Below are positions 53,101-60,997 of a DNA stretch of 64,000 nt, piece after piece. Each line of letters begins with the position of its first letter. Positions within the stretch are counted from its first letter, which is position 1. The notes beneath the pieces were generated by a model, which saw only the letters and a list, made by a program, of their open reading frames with translations, had not been told where the DNA came from and ran no database searches. The stretch spans positions 620,001-684,000 of the forward strand of contig NZ_LNAL01000008.1 in NCBI RefSeq assembly GCF_001483135.1, given 5' to 3'. Origin of the DNA: Solirubrum puertoriconensis (lineage in GTDB: Bacteria > Bacteroidota > Bacteroidia > Cytophagales > Hymenobacteraceae). Made by a program: the position numbers and the translations under genes.

Positions 53101-55525
53101 GTACCTATCGACGCCGCCCGGCGGCGAGTCTATGCGCTTTTACGACGGTACTTACCAATACAAAGGAGTAGCTACGCTTACCCCCAAAGGCCTGTATGGC
53201 ACGGGCCGGATGGAAAGCCAGCAGTCGGTTATTCGTTCGCCTTCGTTTACTTTCTTACCCACGCAGTACAAAGGCAACAACTCGGTAGTAAGCGTTAAGT
53301 CGTCGGAGCCGAACAAGCCTGCCCTTACCGCGCCCGACGTGGCCTTTACCTACGACATCAAGCGCGGGTACGCCGATTTCACGCGCGAGCAGAACGCCAA
53401 AACCACCATCGAGCTACCGTACTCGCAATACCGCACTTCGCTGAGCGGTGGCCGCTGGGATTTCAAGAAAAAGTCGGTACAGCTGCGTGTTGCCCCAGGC
53501 CAGGACTCGACCACAGCTTACTTCTACTCGGTTAAGCCCGAGCAGAAGGGCCTGCGCTTCCGGGCTGCCACCGGTGTGTACGACCTGAACAAGTACCGCC
53601 TGGTAGCCTACGGTGTGCCTTACATTGCCGCCGCCGATGCCTGGATTCAGCCTGACTCGAACAAGGTATATGTGCTGCCCAATGCCGAGATGCGCGCCTT
53701 CCAGAACGCGGGCATCACGCTGGATACGCTGCAGCGCCCTCACCAGCTCTACAAAGGCGAAATCAAGGTGCTGTCGCGCTTGGCCTTCACCGGTAATGCG
53801 CTCTACCGCTACAAAACACCTACTGACTCGTTTGCTATCAAGTTCAGCAACTTCCGCACCGACTCGACCAGTATAGCTGGCGTGAAAGGGGAAGGCAAGA
53901 AGCGCAGCGGCTTGCTAAGCCGCGGCAACGACGAAGGCCCAGAGCGCCTGCCCACCTTGGCACAGGCCGACATCAAGGCTGCCGACAAATTCCGGATTGC
54001 ACCTCGCATCCAGTACCGCGGCGCCATGACGATGAACTCGCAGCGCAAAGGTTTTGCCTTCGACGGACAGGCCCGCCTCGAGTTCAGCAAGCAGCAGGCG
54101 CAGGCCGGGTGGTTCCCGGTGCAGGATAGTATCGACCCGCAGTTCGTCAAGATTCACTTAAAGGAAACCAAGGCCGAAGACGGGACACCCATGCTCACGG
54201 GCTTGTTTGCCAACGAAGGCACCGGCAAGCCGTATCCGCTGTTTGTAGCCGCCAAGCCCAACGTTACCGATGGCAACTTCTTCGAGGTAGGCGGCACGCT
54301 CACCTACGACCCCAAGAAGCGCGTGTACACCATCAGCCAGCACGATGCGCTGAACACCGAAATCTACGAGGGCTCGGTGCTGACGCTGAACGACACGACC
54401 GGGCTGCTGGGCTTCCGTGGTAAGCTGAACCTGATCAACTCAAACAAGGACTACAGCATCATTGCCTCGGGCATCGGCAAAGCCAACACCGACTCGAGCC
54501 GCTACAACATCGATGCGATGATGGCCTTCAACCTGAACTTCCCCGACAAAGCTTTTGAGGCCATGGCGGCCGATATGGCCAAGTACTCGAAGGGCTTGCC
54601 CGAGGCGCTAACTAGCACCCAGGACGAGTACTACAAGCTGGGCGAGTTTGCCGGGTCAAAAACCATCAACGAGTACGCCAACCGTAAAGGCGGCAGCTAC
54701 ATGCCGCTGCAGAAGGTGTCGAGCAAGTTCCTGCACGACATTGTGCTGAACAAAGTGAACCTGAAGTGGTCGAACAAGCACAACTCGTGGTACTCGGTAG
54801 GCAAAATTGGCTTGGTGAGCATCGGTAAAAAGGACATCAATGCCTTGGTCGATGGTTACATCGAAATCAAGAAAGAAAGCACCGGCGACGCCGTGGAGCT
54901 GTACCTCGAAGCCGACCCCGAAACCTGGTACTACTTTAAGTACTCCGAGAACAAGCTGCTGGCCAAAGCCCAGCACGGCGAGTTCGACGAAATCCTAGGT
55001 CGGGCGGCCAAGGGCGACTACAACACGGCCACCAACTTTGGCTTCTTCCTGGGTGATGAGCAAGAAAAGATTCTCTTTGTAAACCACTTCCGCAAAGACT
55101 ACCTAGGCGAAACCAAGCCGCAAAAGCAAGTAAGCCGTCCGCAGAGCACGGGCAACTTCGACTTCATGGAGGAGCCTGGCAAGAAGAAAAAGAAGAAGGA
55201 AGAAGCTGCTCCGGCCGCCGATGAAGGCCCGATTGACTACGCGGAACCCGCCAGCAAAAAGAAAAAGAAGAAAGACGAGGCGGCTGCAACCGATGGCTTC
55301 GGCGACACCAACGCTGCACCGGCCGAAGAGCCAGCCAAGAAAGACAAGAAGAAAAAGGACGAAGCCCCGGCCGCAGCCGATGAGCCGGTAGCCGAGCCCA
55401 GCAAGAAGGATAAGAAGAAGAAAGAAGAAGCCGCCCCGACCGAAGAGCCGAAGCAAGAGGAGGCTCCGAAGAAGGACAAGAAGTCGAAGAAGAAGGCGGA
55501 AGACGACCCCTTCGGCGACACCTGA
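50144..55525 (+). CDS. Very large secreted protein of unknown function with charged tail
   Basis: The 1793-residue product starts at ATG 50144 (MKHFATWGLCALLAWGSAAT, signal peptide). Visible parts: a helical region (about 35-190); an Ala/Pro/Lys linker with a Trp-Gly-Asp repeat (GWDGWDTGGWDTGGGWGSDD); a long beta-rich body (from about 310) in which strands of the kind VFVKPDSAIVRVQKNRNIEF and GTFVSGGILPDIKTKLSMQD recur; and a C-terminal tail (from about 1680) of Lys/Glu/Ala/Pro repeats with KKDKKKKDEAP units. One body segment (AVQDLAKSLNLKEANVRSAV) reads like a winged-helix motif. No family was recognised. An exported scaffold or envelope protein is the best guess. Confidence 0.85.
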   Translation: MKHFATWGLCALLAWGSAATSRAQTTKPQQPATNPTPSISPVVRYSTTPFSTDAEQFIGEVVALMATTKNAPAIALTEQLRQLWASNKLTTTQQGKIIELARKMQARRLKPRPHLEAFIGLVVAAKQGQLALNDLQTDQLLEVTGKALAQQDLQELEKFVNSSTQFLKTRELYTSRYNRLKLSSNTLVTFAYNDTDYPTPPAPKPADVPAPITPEPLKPAATPPKAATKPAAKPAAKPAAKKKSSGWDGWDTGGWDTGGGWGSDDGWGTPVKKKAAPAKKITAATPAKTATQPAAEVKEPEPEPEPQAPAYSSYYAPPSTKGPVVVLKDADLLIATAYDSVVIQKTSGSLVTTTGKYVGQGGTFNWQLNGNPLSAELGPFDMDVNKPQFKAEPVTLTYAAVLEAPVKGAMAYKSVQKKNGADTGFPRFVSLTNDARIKNIGENIKYQGGFSLNGKQMYSSTLDGSLSRITVELDGKPRFRAASRSYMLGDTLITADRAAITIFEDKVDSLTHPGVKLKYSKPRRVLVMAREEGLYKTTPYYDSYHQMEIAAEQAKWNLATPNIDFQTLTAKNQVTADFESKEFYTNTRYQQIKGINKMHPLQMVVGYSQSHGNAKRFAVQDLAKSLNLKEANVRSAVAGLARDGYVSISPVNSDITLLPKAMHYVNSSRGKKDYDHIAIKSLAPNGRNASLNLNSNVLTVRGVDKFNFSDDSIAVFVKPDSAIVRVQKNRNIEFNGTVVASAFVFKGKEFKFDYDGFYIDMFKIDSIIVKGKNSKGSVMRARKETDFTLTNKDRHSAGRLYINAPNNKSGRKKLGAYPTFDATTGAYVFFNKPEVLGGAYDTTIYFDIPPFKLDSLNNANRTAVGFKGTFVSGGILPDIKTKLSMQDDGSLGFTYAVPKDGFPVYGGKGRLFNQVRMSNRGIQGVGEMTYLSSTLQSDQFIFYKDSVVTVGKTAQIKEGPLNGAEYPKVALLPGYQMKWVVKADSMYLSTPPGGESMRFYDGTYQYKGVATLTPKGLYGTGRMESQQSVIRSPSFTFLPTQYKGNNSVVSVKSSEPNKPALTAPDVAFTYDIKRGYADFTREQNAKTTIELPYSQYRTSLSGGRWDFKKKSVQLRVAPGQDSTTAYFYSVKPEQKGLRFRAATGVYDLNKYRLVAYGVPYIAAADAWIQPDSNKVYVLPNAEMRAFQNAGITLDTLQRPHQLYKGEIKVLSRLAFTGNALYRYKTPTDSFAIKFSNFRTDSTSIAGVKGEGKKRSGLLSRGNDEGPERLPTLAQADIKAADKFRIAPRIQYRGAMTMNSQRKGFAFDGQARLEFSKQQAQAGWFPVQDSIDPQFVKIHLKETKAEDGTPMLTGLFANEGTGKPYPLFVAAKPNVTDGNFFEVGGTLTYDPKKRVYTISQHDALNTEIYEGSVLTLNDTTGLLGFRGKLNLINSNKDYSIIASGIGKANTDSSRYNIDAMMAFNLNFPDKAFEAMAADMAKYSKGLPEALTSTQDEYYKLGEFAGSKTINEYANRKGGSYMPLQKVSSKFLHDIVLNKVNLKWSNKHNSWYSVGKIGLVSIGKKDINALVDGYIEIKKESTGDAVELYLEADPETWYYFKYSENKLLAKAQHGEFDEILGRAAKGDYNTATNFGFFLGDEQEKILFVNHFRKDYLGETKPQKQVSRPQSTGNFDFMEEPGKKKKKKEEAAPAADEGPIDYAEPASKKKKKKDEAAATDGFGDTNAAPAEEPAKKDKKKKDEAPAAADEPVAEPSKKDKKKKEEAAPTEEPKQEEAPKKDKKSKKKAEDDPFGDT

Positions 55526-55546
55526 TCCGAGCTGCCTAACCACGCA

Positions 55547-55584
55547 ACAGCCACGCCCACCTAGGGTGTGGCTGTTTTGCTTTT
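55547..55584 (+). terminator. Terminator after the large gene, CCTAGG in the loop
   Basis: A stem of about 12 bp (ACAGCCACGCCC with GGGTGTGGCTGT; one G-T pair) encloses ACCTA; the CCTAGG at 55560-55565 spans the loop. A T-rich tail follows (TTTTGCTTTT). Confidence 0.75.
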
Positions 55585-55648
55585 GGGCGCAGAGTGTTGG
55601 TTTTGCCGAAAACCGCCATCCTGCACGGCCGAGCCTGCGTTAGCTAGC

Positions 55649-55656
55649 TATATTTG
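55649..55656 (+). promoter_or_regulatory. Candidate -7 box for plsY
   Basis: TATATTTG matches TAnnTTTG and lies 22 bases before the plsY ATG. No -33 TTG at the usual distance was seen. Confidence 0.4.
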
Positions 55657-55678
55657 ACTGTTTCCATCTTTCCCCGCT

Positions 55679-56320
55679 ATGAATTTGGCTGTAGTTCTAC
55701 CCTTGCTTGTGCTGGCGTACCTGCTCGGCTCCATCCCAACTGCCCTGTGGGTAGGCCGCCGCTTCTACGGCATTGATGTGCGGGAGCACGGCTCGGGCAA
55801 CGCCGGCGCCACCAACACCTTTCGCGTGTTGGGCAAAAAGCCAGGTTCGTTTGTGCTCTTCGTCGACGCCTTGAAAGGCTTTGTGGCAGCTTACTTCCTG
55901 CCCATGCTCATGGTAAACCTAGGTGCCATCAACCCCGAGCACGAGGTGTACTACCGCTTGGCTTGCGGGGTGCTGGCCATTGTTGGGCACATTTACCCGG
56001 TGTTTGCGCAATTTCGGGGCGGTAAGGGCGTGGCTACTGTGCTGGGTATGATGCTGGGCGTTGCGCCGGCCACCGTGGGTGTGTGCCTGCTCATATTTAT
56101 CATCATGCTGCTGCTCACGCGCTACGTGTCGCTCAGCAGCATGACGGCCGGCATGGCTTTCGCGCTGTTGCAACTGTTGCCCGCATTCCGGCCGCCGCAA
56201 GACTTCCTAATTTATGTAGGCTTTGTGCTGGCTGCGCTGCTGGTTTACACACACCGCGCTAATATTGGCCGCCTGCGGGCCGGTACCGAAAGCCGTGTGC
56301 CGTTGTTTGGTCGGAAGTAA
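55679..56320 (+). CDS. plsY: Glycerol-3-phosphate acyltransferase PlsY
   Basis: The 213-residue inner-membrane enzyme transfers an acyl group from acyl-phosphate to glycerol-3-phosphate, the first step of phospholipid synthesis. Family motifs: GSIPTALWVGRRFYGIDVRE, GSGNAGATNTFRVLGKKPG, and GHIYPVFAQFRGGKGVAT. Several hydrophobic segments fit the 7-helix topology. ATG 55679 is used. It is followed 71 bases later by the M20 dipeptidase gene on the same strand; an operon is possible. Confidence 0.93.
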   Translation: MNLAVVLPLLVLAYLLGSIPTALWVGRRFYGIDVREHGSGNAGATNTFRVLGKKPGSFVLFVDALKGFVAAYFLPMLMVNLGAINPEHEVYYRLACGVLAIVGHIYPVFAQFRGGKGVATVLGMMLGVAPATVGVCLLIFIIMLLLTRYVSLSSMTAGMAFALLQLLPAFRPPQDFLIYVGFVLAALLVYTHRANIGRLRAGTESRVPLFGRK

Positions 56321-56391
56321 ACCTGATTCTTCAAACCCGCCCGGCTGTTACCTTTACAGCCCTCTGCATTCCTGTTATTTCCCATCTGCTG

Positions 56392-57768
56392 ATGACCTCG
56401 AACTTCCTCACCGAAAACCAAGATCGTTTCCTGAGCGAGCTGCTCGATTGGCTCCGCATTCCGTCGGTTTCGGCCGATCCTAAGTTTCACGGCGATGTGC
56501 TGCGTGCCGCCGAGTACCTCAAAACGCGCCTCGAAGAAGTAGGCCTCGACAACGTGGAGCTGTGCCCCACGGCTGGTAACCCTATTGTCTACGGCGAAAA
56601 GCTGATCGATCCTGCGCTGCCTACGGTGCTGGTGTACGGCCACTACGACGTGCAGCCCGCCGACCCGTACGAGCTCTGGACCTCGGGCCCATTCGATCCG
56701 GTTATCAAGGACGGCAACATCTACGCCCGCGGCGCCTGCGACGACAAAGGCCAGGTGTACATGCACGTAAAAGCCTTCGAGGTGCTCAACCAGAACGGCG
56801 GCGTGCCCTGCAACGTGAAGGTGATGATTGAGGGCGAGGAAGAAGTAGGCTCCGAGAACCTAGGCATCTTCGTGCGCTCGAACAGAGAGAAGCTGCGCGC
56901 CGACGTGGTGCTGCTTTCCGATACGGGCATCATCAACAACGAAACGCCCAGCATTGAGGTGGGCTTGCGCGGCCTGAGCTACCACGAAGTAGAGGTAACC
57001 GGCCCCAACCGCGACCTGCACTCGGGCCTGTACGGCGGTGCCGTGCACAACCCCATCAACGCGCTGTGCAAGATGATTGCCTCTTTGCACGACGAGAACG
57101 GCCATATCACCATTCCCGGCTTCTACGATAACGTGCAAGTGCTGTCGGAAGCGGAGCGTGCCGAGCTGAACAAGGCGCCCTACAACGAAGAGGAGTACAA
57201 AGAGAGCATCGGCCTGCCCGCTACCTACGGCGAGAAGGGTTACACCACCCTTGAGCGCACCAGCATCCGGCCCACGCTCGACGTGAACGGCATTTGGGGT
57301 GGCTACACCGGCGAGGGCGCCAAAACGGTAATTGCCTCGAAGGCCTACGCCAAAATTTCGATGCGCTTGGTGCCTAACCAAACCTCGGAGGAAATCAGCC
57401 AGAAATTTCAGCAACACTTCTTGAGCATCGCGCCCGAGGGCGTGACGGTAGTAGTAAAGCCCCACCACGGTGGCGAACCCGTGGTTACGCCCACCGACTC
57501 GGTAGCGTATCGCGCCGCCAGCATGGCCATGGAAGATACCTTCGGCAAGAAGCCCATCCCCACGCGCGGCGGCGGCTCTATCCCGATCGTGGCCATGTTC
57601 AAGGGCGAGCTAGGCGTTGATTCGGTACTGCTCGGTTTCGGCCTCGACTCCGACGCCATTCACTCGCCCAACGAGAAGTATGGCGTATTCAACTTCATGA
57701 AAGGCATCGAGACGATTCCGCTGTTCTACCAGCACTACGCCCGCCTCATGCAAGAGCAACAAGCCTAA
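56392..57768 (+). CDS. M20-family dipeptidase
   Basis: The 458-residue zinc metallopeptidase of the M20/CNDP type hydrolyses dipeptides. The metal site motifs are VLVYGHYDVQPADPYELW (His and Asp), RGACDDKGQVYMHVKAFE (bridging Asp), and IEGEEEVGSENL (catalytic and metal Glu residues), with a later His in FGLDSDAIHSPNEKYG. The dimerisation domain lies in between (about 185-340). No signal peptide is seen, so it is probably cytoplasmic. It ends 22 bases before a strong hairpin. Confidence 0.92.
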   Translation: MTSNFLTENQDRFLSELLDWLRIPSVSADPKFHGDVLRAAEYLKTRLEEVGLDNVELCPTAGNPIVYGEKLIDPALPTVLVYGHYDVQPADPYELWTSGPFDPVIKDGNIYARGACDDKGQVYMHVKAFEVLNQNGGVPCNVKVMIEGEEEVGSENLGIFVRSNREKLRADVVLLSDTGIINNETPSIEVGLRGLSYHEVEVTGPNRDLHSGLYGGAVHNPINALCKMIASLHDENGHITIPGFYDNVQVLSEAERAELNKAPYNEEEYKESIGLPATYGEKGYTTLERTSIRPTLDVNGIWGGYTGEGAKTVIASKAYAKISMRLVPNQTSEEISQKFQQHFLSIAPEGVTVVVKPHHGGEPVVTPTDSVAYRAASMAMEDTFGKKPIPTRGGGSIPIVAMFKGELGVDSVLLGFGLDSDAIHSPNEKYGVFNFMKGIETIPLFYQHYARLMQEQQA

Positions 57769-57790
57769 GCGGGCTTAGCTCTTCGGCCTA

Positions 57791-57842
57791 CACGCAAAGC
57801 GGCCCGGCTTTCCCTAGGCGGAAAGCCGGACCGCTTTGCGTG
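57791..57842. terminator. Long hairpin with CCTAGG at the loop
   Basis: A 23-bp stem with one mismatch (57791-57813 with 57820-57842) closes a CTAGGC loop, so CCTAGG (57813-57818) sits at the apex. It lies between convergent genes. T runs are absent, so termination efficiency is uncertain. Confidence 0.7.
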
Positions 57843-57851
57843 TTAGCGCAG

Positions 57852-58424
57852 TTAGTTGCTGCCGAAAGTATAGCCCACAAACAGCTGAAACACTGAATTG
57901 CGCGCTGTGCCCGTAGCCCGCGTAATACCACTGTTATTGCGTACGCCCAAAGTGGGGCCGCTGCTCAGTTGATAACCCACACCGGCAACGTAGCCCACAT
58001 CAAAACGGTCGTAGCCATCGGTACCGTTGAACTGTGCCTTGGTTGGCGGTTTGCTGTTCGCAGTTGGCACCGGCGAGGTAGCCAAACTGCGGTCCAGCCT
58101 CGAACACATACCCATCGGCGTTGATGCGGGCCAACACGGGAACATCAACGTAATGCACATGGTCGAAGCGCTTCAGATTTCCGGCTTTCCACTTTTAGCC
58201 TTTCAGTACATAAAGCACCTCGGGCTGCACCGAGAAAAAGCCGTCGGAGCTAACGGGAATGTTGTATCAGATACCGCCCATAGCCCCAAGCTTGCTGCTA
58301 GTACCCGTCGTAATGTTGGTATTGGCGAAGGTGGCCAGGATGGCGCCGCCCTTCACGCCATTTTGAGCTTGCGCGGCGGTGGTTAAACCTTAAGCGGCGG
58401 CCAAGAAAAATAATGTGTCTTCAT
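57852..58424 (-). pseudogene. Decayed outer-membrane beta-barrel paralog
   Basis: Read from an ATG at 58424, the sequence encodes a recognisable paralog of the barrel genes upstream (LFFLAAA then GLTTAAQAQNGVKGGAI, SSDGFFSVQPEVLYVLKG, HYVDVPVLARINADGYVFE, and GYVAGVGYQLSSGPTLGV to the end VGYTFGSN), but with at least three in-frame stops (after LAAA, before YNIPVSS, and after VLKG) and at least two frameshifts. The last 309 bases remain open. It is a dead copy next to five live ones. Confidence 0.85.
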
Positions 58425-58599
58425 AGGTTGTTGAGAGAGAAAGCTGAGCTGTGGCAACCTAGGAGCGAGCTTACTCTTGGTTGAATGCCGAACGTTGTTG
58501 AGCTTTTCTTCAAAACTTGGCCAAAAATTCATTTTATCCTATATATCGAGCAGCTGCGGGCCGTAACTTATCTGGCACGCTGATTTAAATATTTGTCAA

Positions 58600-59298
58600 T
58601 TAAGAAGTAGCGTCGGTATTTCTCTTAGCTCGCCGTTTAAAAGGGTTAAGCCTGATTTTCTTCAGCCCCGAAAAATCGTTGAAGCGGTACCCCAGCGTGA
58701 ACTGCACTACGCTGTTGCGCAGGCGCACTCGCTCACCAGGATTGACGAACCCCTTAGGGTACACATCAGCTAAGCCAGCCACGTAGCGCCAGCTCAGGCT
58801 GAAGCCGCCAGGGTCTTGGTAGCCGATGCCCAACACGGCGCCGTAATCAAGCTTCTCGTAGGTGGGTGCTGTACCTAGGGCTACCGTCATCAACGTATCG
58901 TTTTGACGGGTTCGCAGCAGATAAGCAGCATAGGGGCCAACCTCAATAAAGGCGTCGTCGCGGGTGTAGCGGACAAGCAGCGGAGCCTCGAGGTACGAAA
59001 GCTCGGCACCAATGCTCGGGCCGTATTGCAAGGTATTGTCGCCCTTTACCGAGTATAGCACCTCGGGCCCCACCGACCAATATTTACCCAGCAGCAACTG
59101 CGTGGTAATACCGCCGTGGTAGGCCAAGCGTACTTTGCGCTTAGCAGCATCGGGCCCGGCAGCATTAGCAAAGCTGCCACCGCCCCGGAGGCCCACTTTA
59201 AAGTTTAATTGTGCTTGCGCAGGGGCAATTGGTGGCAGCACAAGCAGCAGCAAGCCGGCCCCTAGGTATTTGAGCGAACGTAACCCTTGGTAGGGCAA
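58600..59298 (-). CDS. Outer-membrane beta-barrel protein (tandem copy 1)
   Basis: The product (about 230 residues) has a signal-like segment (SLKYLGAGLLLLVLPPIAPA, then QAQ) and beta strands LNFKVGLRGGGSFANAAG, YWSVGPEVLYSVKGDNTL, YLEAPLLVRYTRDDAFIEVG and FSLSWRYVAG. No ATG is in a good place; a TTG at 59298 is taken, so the start is uncertain. It is the most divergent of the tandem set and has a basic C-terminal tail (NPFKRRAKRN) after the barrel, which is unusual, because barrels normally end on an aromatic residue. Confidence 0.75.
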   Translation of the reverse strand: MPYQGLRSLKYLGAGLLLLVLPPIAPAQAQLNFKVGLRGGGSFANAAGPDAAKRKVRLAYHGGITTQLLLGKYWSVGPEVLYSVKGDNTLQYGPSIGAELSYLEAPLLVRYTRDDAFIEVGPYAAYLLRTRQNDTLMTVALGTAPTYEKLDYGAVLGIGYQDPGGFSLSWRYVAGLADVYPKGFVNPGERVRLRNSVVQFTLGYRFNDFSGLKKIRLNPFKRRAKRNTDATS

Positions 59299-59397
59299 AA
59301 CCGGACAGGGCCCGGTACCGGGAGCGAAGAAGTAGCGCAACAGAATGCGGGTAAATAGAGCTTGGCCATGCCAGCCAACAACCAAAACTATAAAAAG

Positions 59398-59435
59398 AAA
59401 CCGGGCGGCTCCGTTACTACGGAGCCGCCCGGTTT
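59398..59435 (-). terminator. Intrinsic terminator for tandem copy 2
   Basis: A 17-bp perfect stem (AAACCGGGCGGCTCCGT with its complement) and TACT loop; on the minus strand a T-rich stretch follows. Confidence 0.85.
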
Positions 59436-59454
59436 TGTTGCGGAAGGCAAAATG

Positions 59455-60066
59455 CTATTCGCCAAAGAAGTACCCCAACGACAACATGAATGTGGAGTTG
59501 AAGCCCTTCGAACGGTCGCCGTTAGCTGCTTTGCGCACCGGAACCAAGCTGCCATTATAGCGAAGCCCGATGCTGGGGCCGGACTCGAACTGCCAGCCAA
59601 GGCCAGCAACGTATCCCACGTCCACGGTGTTGAAATCGTCTTTGTTCTTGTCCTTGAGCGTGGAGCTAACGCCACCAGAAGTAACCGTGCTTTCGCGGTT
59701 CACTGCTGCTAGAAAGCCTACCTGAGGTCCTAATTCGAAGAACGGACCATCGGCATTGATTTTAAGCAGCAGCGGCACGTCTATGTAGTGCAGCGTTTCT
59801 TTGTATTTTATGTTTTGCCCCGCGGGCTCGTACTCAGCCCCCTTCATCGAGTACAACAATTCGGGCTGAAACGAGAGCAGATCAGAAAAGCCAAAGTTGA
59901 AGGCTACGCCTGCGTGCGCTCCTGTATTGTACTTCTGATTGTTGACGTCTTCGCCAGAGTACGTTGCAAGGTTAACCCCAGCTTTCAGTCCGAGCTTTAC
60001 ATCCTGAGCTGAAGCGCTAGCAGCCACGGCAAGGAGGGTGGCTGCGGAGAATATCAATTTTTTCAT
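59455..60066 (-). CDS. Outer-membrane beta-barrel protein (tandem copy 2)
   Basis: The 203-residue product starts at 60066 (MKKLIFSAATLLAVAASASA). Strands include VKLGLKAGVNLATYSGED, SFQPELLYSMKGAEYEPAG, HYIDVPLLLKINADGPFFEL, GYVAGLGWQFESGPSIGLRY and the end FMLSLGYFFGE. It shares the PorT-like outer-membrane barrel pattern with the neighbours, about 98 bases apart from the next. The function is not known. Confidence 0.88.
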   Translation of the reverse strand: MKKLIFSAATLLAVAASASAQDVKLGLKAGVNLATYSGEDVNNQKYNTGAHAGVAFNFGFSDLLSFQPELLYSMKGAEYEPAGQNIKYKETLHYIDVPLLLKINADGPFFELGPQVGFLAAVNRESTVTSGGVSSTLKDKNKDDFNTVDVGYVAGLGWQFESGPSIGLRYNGSLVPVRKAANGDRSKGFNSTFMLSLGYFFGE

Positions 60067-60164
60067 GGCTACTGGTAAAAGTACTGCGCGAAAGTAGGCA
60101 GCCAGGGGCAAAGCGGCCCCGGCTGCTTGTAGGCGCTATACGTTGCCAGCAGCACCTAGGCTGC

Positions 60165-60824
60165 CTAATCGCCGCCAAACATAAAGCCTACCGATAACAG
60201 GAACACCGAGTTACGTGCGTTGCGAAATTCGTCGCCTTGGTAGCCGTCGTCGGCAAAATCGGTGAACGAGCCGTTGTAGCGTAGGCCAATCATGGGGCCG
60301 CTTTTGGCCTGAAAGCCCAACCCGGCGGCGTAGCCTACTTCGGTACGCTTCACGTCGTCGAGGTCGGAGTAGTTTTGCGACGAGGTTTGGGTTTGGCCGT
60401 TGCGGGTTACCTCAATATCGTCGCTGGCACTGAGCAGGTACCCAAACTGCGGACCGGCTTCGAAGAACAAACCGCCGGCGTTGATCTTTAGCAGTACCGG
60501 CACATCAAGGTAGTTGTAAGTGAGCTTGCCAGTGAAGCGAAGCCGGTCGTTGCCAATGGTCACGTCGCGGTCGGCGTATTTGAAGCCCTTCTGCGAAAAC
60601 AAGATTTCGGGTTGCAGCGAAAGAAAACCGTCATCAACCAGGCCCACGTTCAGCATTAGGCCGCCGTGCACACCAAACTTGCTTTCGTAGCGGTCTTCAT
60701 CCACTACGTCGCCGGCCAGGTTGGAGTAATTAGCCCCGGCTTTCACCCCAAAGCGAATGCCTTGTGCTTGGGCGCTCAGCGTAGCGAGGGCAAGGAATGT
60801 CAGAACAAAGACAAAGTGTTTCAT
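60165..60824 (-). CDS. Outer-membrane beta-barrel protein (tandem copy 3)
   Basis: The 219-residue product starts at 60824 (MKHFVFVLTFLALATLSAQA). Landmarks: GIRFGVKAGANYSNLAGDVV, GFLSLQPEILFSQKGFKYAD, YNYLDVPVLLKINAGGLFFE, GYLLSASDDIEVTRNGQTQ and the end FLLSVGFMFGGD. Relative to copy 4 it is closest in sequence (ANYSNLAG and YNYLDVPVL shared). Confidence 0.88.
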   Translation of the reverse strand: MKHFVFVLTFLALATLSAQAQGIRFGVKAGANYSNLAGDVVDEDRYESKFGVHGGLMLNVGLVDDGFLSLQPEILFSQKGFKYADRDVTIGNDRLRFTGKLTYNYLDVPVLLKINAGGLFFEAGPQFGYLLSASDDIEVTRNGQTQTSSQNYSDLDDVKRTEVGYAAGLGFQAKSGPMIGLRYNGSFTDFADDGYQGDEFRNARNSVFLLSVGFMFGGD

Positions 60825-60935
60825 AGCGGTAAAATGGTTAGAAGTAAAAGAGCGTAGATGGCTCACGCCACAACTACAAGAACCATTACGCAAACCACAT
60901 GTTGCATCAAAACGCTTATAAATCAAGAACTAAAG

Positions 60936-60965
60936 CGCCCGGCCTCCTTGCGGAAGCCGGGCGCG
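60936..60965 (-). terminator. Terminator-like hairpin after tandem copy 4
   Basis: A 9-bp GC-rich stem (GCGCCCGGC with its complement) with a structured loop; a T-rich stretch follows on the minus strand. Confidence 0.65.
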
Positions 60966-60997
60966 TTTCATAGCTCAGAAGAGGGGCAGGCGACGGG

